Part shown: positions 30,503 to 36,978 of the stretch, piece after piece
Layout of the letters: the number at the start of each line of letters is the position of its first letter
How positions within the stretch are numbered: position 1 is the stretch's first letter
Assembly (NCBI GenBank): GCA_013416795.1
Contig: RQSC01000011.1
Location: forward strand, 327,191-364,168
Origin: Prasinococcaceae sp. CCMP 1430
Taxonomy: Eukaryota > Prasinodermophyta > Palmophyllophyceae > Prasinococcales > Prasinococcaceae
Reading direction: 5' to 3'
Length of the DNA: 36,978 nt
Translations under genes and position numbers: made by a program
Notes under the pieces: generated by a model
Database searches by the model: none
Told to the model about the DNA's origin: nothing
The model's input: the letters and a program-made list of their open reading frames with translations, nothing else

Positions 30503-31129
30503 CCGAGCGTTGCGTTCGCGGCACGAGGGCGCGCTCCGGCCGCGCGCGCGCGAGCGAGGATCTCGGAACGTTCCCTTCCTTCCTTCTTTCCTTCCCTGGC
30601 TCGTCGCACCTCGCGCGATCCGCTCCGCCCGGACCGCGCGCGGGGAGGGGCCGGACCGCGCGCGCGGAGAGTGAACTGGTTGCGAACCACCGACCGAAGG
30701 GGGGAATCGCAGAAACGGGCGAGCGCGTCCAGGCCACCGCGCGGAAACCGCGGACCCTGGAAACGACCCACCGACGGGGGACTCGGCGCAGACGTATGGC
30801 CCCCGTCTGGCTGGCTGGACCGCGAAGCCCGGTCACAGTGGCGTCGTCAAGTTAAGGTCTGGACGATGAGAGGGTTTACGTACTGTATGCGACGGCGCGA
30901 CGGCGACGGCCAATGCACAGCCTGCGCTTCGGCAGCGCGGAGCGGCGACTCGCTCTGCGCCCTTGGGCGCCTCTCCTCGCGCGCATCCTCGCGGTTTTAC
31001 GAGGCAGGCGCGGGAGACTATGACTATAGCAGAGTGGAGGCGATTCGAGTGTGATGAGTTGTCAGCGCCAGTGCGCGCTCGAGCGAGGCGTGGGTGTCGA
31101 CCGCCTTTCGGCGGCGTCTCCCCCCACGT
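30503..31129. other. Intergenic between tail fragment and RCC1-like gene B
   Basis: No convincing gene. Positions 31023-31129 are the duplicated 3' flank shared with 2035-2142. The rest has no feature I can support. Confidence 0.5.
31101..31114 (-). other. 3' UTR stem-loop with GAAA tetraloop (gene B)
   Basis: Minus strand CCGCC-GAAA-GGCGG, about 16 nt past the tail's stop codon; the counterpart of 2113-2128. Confidence 0.5.
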
Positions 31130-31570
31130 TCACCTGGGCCTGCACGCGTTGTTCTTGAATGTGCAGAGCTTCTTGGCGTCGCCCTGCTTGCACTCCTTCT
31201 TGTTCCTGGCGGCCTTGCACAGCTTCTTGATGGCCTTTGTGGAGAGCTCGGACTCGTCGGTCTTCTTCGACTTCTCCTTCTTCTTGTTCTTCTTCTTCTT
31301 GCCGGTGGGCTCCTCGTCCTCTTCGGGAGGAGGCGACGGCGAGCCGGAGGGCTTGGACTTGCCGGCCAAGAAGAACAAGAAGAAGAACGAGAAAAAGAAC
31401 AGGAACGGCCCGGGCGACGACGCGCCTGGCAGAGTGATGTCGAGGGCCGGCGCTGTTGCGTCGTCGAACAGGCCATCCGCATCTTCGGCGGACTGGGCGG
31501 ACGTCGAGGACTCGCTGCCCTCGAACCGCGGGCCGTGCAGGCAGACCGGCACCAGCAGTGCTGGGGTCGT
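31130..31570 (-). pseudogene. Detached C-terminal tail of RCC1-like gene B
   Basis: In gene A the corresponding sequence is translated as the end of the last blade, SSTSAQSAEDAEGLFDD, the Lys-rich stretch and the Cys tail. Here the same protein sequence (ESSTSAQSAEDADGLFDD, then KAIKKLCKAARNKKECKQG, ending ACRPR) is still open in frame, but a TAG at 31571-31573 cuts it off from the propeller. Two complemented blocks fall in or at this region. The part at 31368-31410 would be read as FLFFFSFFFLFF instead of Lys-rich sequence. Confidence 0.7.
31368..31410. other. Non-reversed complement block in the Lys-rich tail of gene B
   Basis: The first 21 and last 10 bases are the plain complement of 2387-2407 and 2408-2417 in gene A; 12 extra bases sit between them. 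On the minus strand Lys codons (AAG) become Phe (TTC) and Asn (AAC) become Leu (TTG), giving an apparent hydrophobic segment. Because the tract is nearly mirror-symmetric, simple inversion is harder to exclude here than for the other blocks. Confidence 0.7.
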
Positions 31571-31571
31571 C
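31527..31571. other. Non-reversed complement block that creates the stop in gene B
   Basis: All 45 bases are the plain complement, in the same order, of 2534-2578 in gene A; the flanks align directly with no gap. The last altered base (31571) turns TAC of IYCWG into TAG, ending the propeller frame. Confidence 0.9.
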
Positions 31572-33691
31572 TAGATCGCGCCGTCCTCCCGGGCGACGCC
31601 GCACGTGTGAGCCGCTCCGGCGCTCACGGAGGACCACGCACCCGCGCCGCTCGGCACGTCCGTCTGGCCGTCGGCGTCGCGCCCCCAACAGCGCATCGCG
31701 CCGTCGTCCCGGCTGACGCCGCACGTGTGCCAGTCCCCTGCGCTCACCGAGGACCACGCGCCCGCGCCGCTCGGCGCGTCCGCCTGGCCGTCGTCGTTGG
31801 ACCCCCAGCAGTGAATCGCGCCGTCGGCCTGCGCGACGCCGCACGTGTGAAAGTATCCTGCGCTCACCGAGGACCACGCGCCCACGCCGCTCGGCACCTC
31901 CGTCTTGCCAAAGCCGCTGCGTCCCCAGCAGTGCAGCGCGCCGTCGGCCAGCGCGACGCCGCAGGTGTGGAAGGTTCCGGCGCTCACGGAGGACCAAGAG
32001 GACCACGCGCTCACAGTGCTGGGCACGTCGCTCTGGCCGAAGAGATTCCACCCCCAGCAGCGGAGCGCGCCGTCGGCCCGCGCGACGCCGCACGTGTGGG
32101 CCCCTCCGGCGCTCACGGAGGACCACGCGCGGACGGCGCTCGGCACGTCCGCCTGGCCCGCGTAGTTGGACCCCCAGCACTGGAGCGCGCCGTCGGCCCG
32201 CGCGACGCCGCACGTGTGGGAGAGTCCGGCGCTCACGGAGGACCAGGTGTTGTCGCGCCCCGCATCGTGCGGCACGTGAACGTAGCCGTCGTGGCCCCAG
32301 CAGAGGCCCCAGCAGCGCAGCTCGCCGTCGGCGTGCGCGAGGCCGCACGTGTGCGAGCGCCCGGCGCTCACGGAGTGCGGTGTGGCATCCACAACGAGGG
32401 GCGGCGGAGAGTTCGGGTTGTTGGGCGGCGGGTTTTGAAGAGGCGGGCTCGACGGAGGCGGGCTCGACGGAGGCGGGCTCGACGGCGGCGGGCTCGACGG
32501 AGGCGGGCTCGACGGCGGCGGGCTCGACGGCGGGCTGGCCGCCGGCGGAGGACTCGTCGGCGGGCTCGGCGGCAGCCAGCTCGGCACGTCCGTCTGGCCG
32601 TATTCGCCGTCGCCCCAGCAGTAAATCGCGCCGTCGTCCCGGGAGACGCCGCACGTGAAGTACGACCCGACGCTCACGGAGGACCACGCGCTCACGTTGC
32701 TCGGCACGTCCGTCTGGCCGTTGCCATTGAGTCCCCAGCAGAGCAGCGCGCCGTCGGCCTGCGCGATGCCGCACGTGTGCCATTCCCTGGTGCTTACCGA
32801 GGACCACGCACTCACAACGACCGGCACGTCCGTCTGGCCCTCGCCGTTAGATCCCCAGCAGTGCAGCGCGCCGTCGTCCAGCGCGATGCCGCACGTGTGG
32901 TACATTCCGGCGCTCACGGACGACCACGCGCTCACGTCACTCGGCACGTCCGCCTGGCCGTAGTCGTCGTAGTCAGAGGGGGATCCCCAGCAGCGCATCG
33001 CGCCGTCAGCCTGCGCGATGCCGCAGGTGTGGTACATTCCGGTGCTCACGGACGACCACGCGCCCACGCCGCTCGGCACGTCCGTCTGCCCGTCGGTGTT
33101 CGATCCCAAGCAGTGCAGCGCGCCGTCGGCCTGCGCGATGCCGCACGAGTGGAACAGAGATGGGCTCACGGAGGACCACGCGCCCACGCCGCTCGGCACG
33201 ACCCCTTCGCCGTACATGTTATACCTCCAGCAGTACAGCGCAGAGTCCGCCCGCGCGATGCCGCACGTGGCGTAGGCGCCGGCGCTGACGGAGGACCACG
33301 CGCTCACATTGCTCGGCATCGGAATGTGCTCGTACTCGGAGACGTAGTAGTAGGTGGAGTCGGACGGTTCAATTTCTGGCCAGCAGCGCAACTCCCCGTC
33401 GGCGTGCGCGAGGCCACACGCGTGGAACGATCCGACGCTCACGGAGTACGGCGGCTCTGAGTCCGAGTCCGAGGCGGCGGTTAGCTCTGAGTCCGAGTCC
33501 GAGGCGGCGGTTAGCTCTGAGCCCGAGTCCGAGGCGGCGGTTAGCTCTGAGTCCGAGTCCGAGGCGGCGGTTAGCTCTGAGTCCGAGTCCGAGGCGGCGG
33601 CGGCGCCGTTGAGGCCCGGTGCGAGCGCCGCCGCGCATGTCGCGAGGAGCAGCAGCTTGTTGGTTGTTGCGAGGGGGGGTGGAGGGGGCAT
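31571..33691 (-). CDS. RCC1-like double beta-propeller protein (gene B)
   Basis: ATG at 33691 gives MPPPPPLATTNKLLLLATCAAALAPG, a clear signal peptide. It is followed by five 10-residue units of the type SDSDSELTAA, then seven RCC1-type blades (HTCG...DGALHCWG), a Pro/Ser linker of repeated SSPPP (about 32440-32560), and a second set of blades. The second set contains the CWG blade LRCWGLCWG at 32300-32340, which is scrambled in gene A. The frame stops at TAG 31571-31573 within the last blade, after AREDGAI, giving 706 aa. Gene A continues there, so the stop is secondary. A 9-nt duplication (WSSWSS) occurs near 31990-32000. Upstream the frame is open to 33937 without a better start. Probably extracellular; ligand unknown. 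Confidence 0.8.
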   Translation of the reverse strand: MPPPPPLATTNKLLLLATCAAALAPGLNGAAAASDSDSELTAASDSDSELTAASDSGSELTAASDSDSELTAASDSDSEPPYSVSVGSFHACGLAHADGELRCWPEIEPSDSTYYYVSEYEHIPMPSNVSAWSSVSAGAYATCGIARADSALYCWRYNMYGEGVVPSGVGAWSSVSPSLFHSCGIAQADGALHCLGSNTDGQTDVPSGVGAWSSVSTGMYHTCGIAQADGAMRCWGSPSDYDDYGQADVPSDVSAWSSVSAGMYHTCGIALDDGALHCWGSNGEGQTDVPVVVSAWSSVSTREWHTCGIAQADGALLCWGLNGNGQTDVPSNVSAWSSVSVGSYFTCGVSRDDGAIYCWGDGEYGQTDVPSWLPPSPPTSPPPAASPPSSPPPSSPPPSSPPPSSPPPSSPPPSSPPLQNPPPNNPNSPPPLVVDATPHSVSAGRSHTCGLAHADGELRCWGLCWGHDGYVHVPHDAGRDNTWSSVSAGLSHTCGVARADGALQCWGSNYAGQADVPSAVRAWSSVSAGGAHTCGVARADGALRCWGWNLFGQSDVPSTVSAWSSWSSVSAGTFHTCGVALADGALHCWGRSGFGKTEVPSGVGAWSSVSAGYFHTCGVAQADGAIHCWGSNDDGQADAPSGAGAWSSVSAGDWHTCGVSRDDGAMRCWGRDADGQTDVPSGAGAWSSVSAGAAHTCGVAREDGAI
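32449..32540. repeat. 15-nt tandem repeat encoding the SSPPP linker
   Basis: About six copies of GGCGGGCTCGACGGA-like units, each encoding SSPPP on the minus strand. Together they link the two propeller halves of gene B. Gene A has a more diverged linker at 3400-3545. Confidence 0.75.
33451..33600. repeat. Five tandem 30-nt repeats encoding Ser/Asp/Glu units
   Basis: Period exactly 30 nt (33451, 33481, 33511, 33541, 33571). The units are almost identical; one carries GCC for GTC, changing Asp to Gly. They form an acidic spacer just after the signal peptide of gene B and are absent from gene A. Near-identity implies recent expansion. Confidence 0.9.
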
Positions 33692-34094
33692 GTTTTTGTT
33701 TCGCAGGACGCGACGAGGCCCTGGTCGGTTGGGCGGAGGATGAGGCGTGAGAGGGGGGGGAGGGCGGAGTGGGAAGGCGGTCAGGGGCAGCTCGACCGTG
33801 CAAGCTCTACGAGCGGCAGCGCTGCCTGAAACCGAGCAGGCCGTAGGCGGCCTTGTACGATATGAATGCGGACACACACTAGCAAAAGCCAGCAAAAACA
33901 TGTACACGAAAACTGATGTCACACTTGCCTCGAGCACATAGCCAGACCATGCGCGGCCGGCGCACCGCCCGCGACCCGCCTGCTGTAGGCGGCGAGGCGG
34001 GGGGAGGGACTCGCTGGCTCATCGCGAGCGCCACACGCGCTCTCGGTCGCGCCCTCGCGGCCGGGACGCGCGCGCGCACAGGGGCGGGGGGGCG
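33692..34094. other. Divergent intergenic region, gene B / FAM135-like
   Basis: About 400 nt between divergent start codons. An AT-richer patch at about 33855-33950 may be the shared promoter. No coding signal that I would accept. Confidence 0.45.
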
Positions 34095-34370
34095 ATGGCG
34101 CCAGCGGGGGGCGCTGCAACCCCCGCCGCGACCCCGAAAGCGATCGCGATCGCGACCACGCCAGCGCCCGCGACGACGCCCGCCCCCGGCCTGGTGGACG
34201 CTCGTGCGGCGCAGCCGGGGGCTCCTCGGCTCGCGATTGGGGCCGCCGTCGTGGAGCTCAAGCTGTGGCTACACCGCTTCGTCAACGTGGACCTCTTCGA
34301 GCAAGGATGGTACGCCTTCCGCATCTCGGCGAGCGCGGATGCAGCGAATCACGCCACCGGTGGCAGCGGC
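34095..34370 (+). CDS. FAM135-like protein, N-terminal part, broken at an assembly N
   Basis: ATG at 34095 opens MAPAGGAATPAATPKAIAIA and an Ala/Pro/Thr-rich leader, then VVELKLWLHRFVNVDLFEQGWYAFRISA. That stretch matches the start of the FAM135 N-terminal domain (consensus VELHKFxNVDLFxxGYYxIR), a family whose C-terminal half is usually a lipase-like alpha/beta hydrolase. After NHATGGSG the frame meets the single N at 34371, and beyond it the sequence is repeat DNA of the opposite-strand FG-GAP gene. So only the first 92 codons are here; the rest is missing because the two sides are probably not truly adjacent. Confidence 0.65.
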
Positions 34371-34371
34371 N
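34371..34371. other. Single N: probable assembly join
   Basis: The only ambiguous base in the window. To its left a plus-strand coding frame is cut; to its right begins a Pro-linker of a minus-strand gene. Each side lacks its continuation, so this is more likely a collapsed gap or contig join than one unread base. Confidence 0.8.
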
Positions 34372-36863
34372 GGCGGGCTCGGAGGCGGGCTCGAGGGGGT
34401 CAGATCAAAGACGTACGCGCTGCCGCTATCGTCGCCGCCGTCGTTGTCCTCCCTATCAGCGCCCACCAGCGCGTAGTAGCCCGAGAGCGCCACGCTGACG
34501 CCGAAGTAGTCATCCGCCGCGGCGTCGCTTGCCACCAGCTTGGCGTGCTGCGACCACGACGTCCCCGACCGCAGGAAGACGTACGCGCTGCCGCTGTCGT
34601 CGCCGCCGACGGCGTCGTAAGGAACGCCCACCAGCGCGTAGTCGCCCGAGAGTGCCACGCTTGTGCCGAAGTTGTCATACTCCGCGCCGTCGCTGGCCAA
34701 CAGCTTGGCCTGCTGCGACCACGAGGTCCCCGACCGCACGAAGACGTACGCGCTGCCGCTGGCGGAGCCGTCAAAAGGGGCGCCAACCAGCGCGTAGTCG
34801 CTAGAGAGCGCCACGCTGGTGCCGAACTCGTCATTCGCCGCGCCATCGCTGGCCACCAGCTTGGCCTGCTGCAACCACGACGTCCCATTGCGAACGAACA
34901 CGTACGCGCTGCCGCTGTTGGAGCCACTGTCGTCGTCGTGGGGAGCGCCCACCAGCGCGTAGTCGCCCGAGAGCGCCACGCTGACGCCAAAGCGGTCGTC
35001 GTACGTGCCGTCGTCGGCCATAAGCTTGGCCTGCTGCGACCACGACGTCCCCGAACGCACGAACACGTACGCGCTGACAGGGTTGCCGTCGTTCCACCAA
35101 GCGCCAACCAGCGCGTAGTCGCCCGAGAGCGCCACGCTGGCGCCGAAGTTGTCAGATCGGCGCCGCAGCGACCGTTGGTCGAACCGGACGACGCTGGTGC
35201 TGCAGGGGCTGGGCACGAACACGTACGCGCTGCCGCTCTCGTCGCCGCCGTCGTCGTCATATAGAGCGCCCACCAGCGCGTGGTCGCCCGAGAGCGCCAC
35301 GCTCCAGCCGAAGGCGTCACCCGCCGCGGCGTCGCTGGCCACCAGCTTGGCCTGCTGGGACCACGACGTCCCATTGCGCACGAACACGTACGCGCTGCCG
35401 CTGTAGGGGCCGCCGTCCTCGTCTGAATAAGCGCCCACCAGCGCGTAGTCGCCCGAGAGCGCCACGCTGGTGCCAAAGTAGTCAGCGTCCGTGGCGTCGT
35501 TGGCCACCAGCTTGAACTGGTTCGGCGGTCCTGAGCTTCCTCCTGAGCCTCCTCCTTCCCAACCTCCGCCCGAGCCTCCGCCCCTCGGAGGCGGGGTCGG
35601 CGGAGGCGGGCTCAGCGGCGGGCTCGGAGGCGGGCTCGGCGGCGGGCTCGGCGGCGGGCTCGGAGGAGGGCTCGAGGGATTAAGATCAAAGACGTACGCG
35701 CTGCCGCTGAAGGAGCCGCCGTCGTCGTCCCATTCAGCGCCCACCAGCGCGTAGTCGCCCGAGAGCGCCACGCTGACGCCGAAGCGGTCATATTCTGCGC
35801 CGTCGCTGGCCACCAGCTTGGCCTGCTGCGACCACGACGTCCCCGACCGCACGAACACGTACGCGCTGCCAGTCCTTGCGACGCTGACGTTGTTCTCAAG
35901 AGCGCCCACCAGCGCATAGTCGCCCGAGAGCGCCACGCTGTGGCCGAAGAAGTCAGCCTCCGCGGCGTCGCCGGCCACCAGCTTGGCCTGCTGCGACCAC
36001 GACGTCCCCGACCGCACGAACACGTACGCGCTGCCGCTGTTCACGCCGCCGTCGTCATCGTACACAGCACCCACCAGCGCGTAGTCGCCCGAGAGCGCCA
36101 CGCTTTCGCCGAACAAGTCACCCGCCGCGCCGTCGCTGGCCACCAGCTTGGCCTGCTGCGACTACGACGTCCCCGAACGCACGAACACGTACGCGCTGCC
36201 GCTGTCAGGGCCGTCCCCGCGAGCGCCGATCAGCGCGTAGTCGCCCGAGAGCGCCATGCTGATGCCGAACAAGTCACCCTCCGCGCCGTCGCTTGCCACA
36301 AGCTTGGCCTGCTGCGACCACGACGTTCCGGTGCGCACGAAAACGTAGGCGCTGCCGCTGTTCTCGCCGCCGTCATCGTCCCCAAGAGCGCCCACCAGCG
36401 CGTAGTCGCCCGAGAGCACCACGCTGTCGCCAAAGTAGTCATCCTCCGCGCCGTCGCTGGCCACCAGCTTGGCCTGCTGCGACCACGTCGTCCCCGAGCG
36501 CACGAAGACGTACGCGCTGCCGCTCTGGAAGCCGCCGTCGGCGTCTCCAAAAGCGCCCACCAGCGCGTAGTCGCCCGAGAGCGCCACGCTGGCGCCGAAC
36601 TGGTCCAACGCCGTGCCGTCGCTGGGCATCAGCTTGGCCTGCTGCGACCACGACGTCCCCGACCGCACGAACACGTACGCGCTGCCGCTCATGTCGCCGT
36701 TGTCGTCATCAAATAACGCGCCCACCAGCGCGTAGTCGCCCGAGAGCGCCACGCTGCTGCCGAACTCGTCATCCCCCGCGCCGTCGCTGGCCAGCAGCTT
36801 GAACTCCTCCTCCAAGTCCGCATGCGTCATACGCACCGCCATGGTCTGGCGCCAGCAGCGCAA
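34372..36863 (-). CDS. FG-GAP double beta-propeller protein (in-frame TAG, 3' end lost at gap)
   Basis: A repeat protein with about 14 units of 45-50 aa, each with FGxSVALSGDYALVGA, GSAYVF and WSQQAKLVASDG, the FG-GAP/integrin-alpha type propeller blade. Seven units run from 36863 to about 35700; a linker of repeated SPPP (about 35575-35670) follows; seven more run to about 34400, where another Pro linker hits the N at 34371. Two seven-bladed propellers are thus indicated. Blade 4 has TAG at 36162-36164 where all sisters have TGG (WSQQ), a single-base nonsense change, so the gene reads as two frames. The third blade of the second half is entered through a complemented block (35158-35212). The visible start, MAVRMTHADLEEEFKLL (near 36843), lacks a signal peptide; a signal-like MPTPRRLLSAWVALLAP lies just upstream in another frame. 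Likely extracellular. Confidence 0.72.
35158..35212. other. Non-reversed complement block in the FG-GAP gene
   Basis: The plain complement of this block matches the sister repeat at 35959-36013 at 52 of 55 positions, and 37 consecutive bases at its right end are exact. Complementing it back restores RSGTSWSQQAKLVASDAAA in the reading frame, in place of the observed PSPCSTSVVRFDQRSLRRR. The flanks (TCTGAC on one side, FVR on the other) are normal repeat sequence. Confidence 0.85.
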
Positions 36864-36896
36864 CCCATGCGCTAAGCAAGCGACGAGGGGTCGGCA

Positions 36897-36913
36897 TTTT
36901 GTTGTTGTTGTTG

Positions 36914-36978
<65 letters not shown>
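36897..36978. repeat. (TTG)n then (TG)n microsatellite at the window end
   Basis: Six GTT/TTG units pass into about 29 TG units, broken near the end by TGCGTG. It lies upstream of the FG-GAP start and runs to the window edge. No function is implied. Confidence 0.95.

Noticed and set aside
31368-31410. Transmembrane segment FLFFFSFFFLFF
   Set aside because: It lies in a complemented copy of a Lys-rich tract, after a stop codon; a membrane function is not credible.
31527-31571. Ordinary microinversion as the cause of the altered block
   Set aside because: The reverse complement of 2534-2578 matches only about 12 bases, by a chance local palindrome, whereas the plain complement matches all 45.
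32300-32560. Regular repeats as a CRISPR array
   Set aside because: They are in-frame coding repeats (blades and SSPPP linker) with no unique spacers, in a eukaryotic setting.
31062-33460. Very long alternative frames on both strands in RCC1-like gene B
   Set aside because: Repeat DNA with few A/T keeps several frames open; only the frame with HTCG/CWG motifs is meaningful. The same holds at 2143-4473 and 34372-36863.

Overview
This window looks like nuclear DNA from a very GC-rich unicellular alga, most likely a haptophyte. I infer this from several signs. The genes are eukaryotic housekeeping genes: nuclear cap-binding CBP20, condensin-II CAP-D3, KRR1, MO25 and a CEP104-type zinc finger. 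A plant-like EMSY/ENT protein and a trehalose-phosphate phosphatase sit beside them. Introns are short (about 135-330 nt) and mostly begin GTGCG. Secreted repeat proteins have SPPP linkers, and one membrane protein has EF-hands and a CDCNCG motif, both common in phytoplankton. The taxon is an inference; a pelagophyte or a green alga is not excluded. I saw no transposase, reverse transcriptase, CRISPR array, rRNA or tRNA.

Layout. 1-2.1 kb: 3' end of a SET-domain gene converging on CBP20 (-). 2.1-4.5 kb: RCC1-like double-propeller gene A (-), divergent from an EF-hand/transmembrane gene (+, two frameshifts). 7.7-9.8 kb: half-size ABC transporter (+). 10.3-11.4 kb: IQ/coiled-coil gene (+). 11.7-13.2 kb: EMSY-like ENT+Tudor gene (-, three exons). 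14.3-18.2 kb: CAP-D3 (+, intronless). 18.4-19.7 kb: 3-isopropylmalate dehydrogenase (-, two exons). 21.3-21.7 kb: CEP104-type zinc finger (+). 21.9-23.7 kb: trehalose-phosphatase (-, four exons). 25.1-26.3 kb: MO25 (+). 26.5-26.9 kb: small SecG-like membrane protein (-), divergent from KRR1 (+, 27.4-29.0 kb), whose tail carries a fragment of PdxT. 29.3-30.1 kb: secreted ankyrin protein (-). 30.4-33.7 kb: a tail fragment and RCC1-like gene B (-). 34.1 kb: start of a FAM135-like gene (+), cut by a single N at 34371. 34.4-36.9 kb: FG-GAP double-propeller gene (-). The window ends in a (TG)n microsatellite.

The strongest anomaly: in four places a block of 43-70 nt is the base-by-base complement, not the reverse complement, of the homologous block in a paralog or sister repeat. 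The blocks are 3291-3360, 31368-31410, 31527-31571 and 35158-35212. Length and reading frame are kept while the protein is scrambled; one block creates a stop codon and another turns a lysine tract into a hydrophobic one. Ordinary inversion cannot do this, so it is either a sequence-processing artefact or something undescribed. Undoing the complement restores the expected seven blades per propeller half.

Most genes here are independent housekeeping units on alternating strands, with no operon-like organisation. The only clear family relationship is between RCC1-like genes A and B and the tail fragment at 30356-30502.
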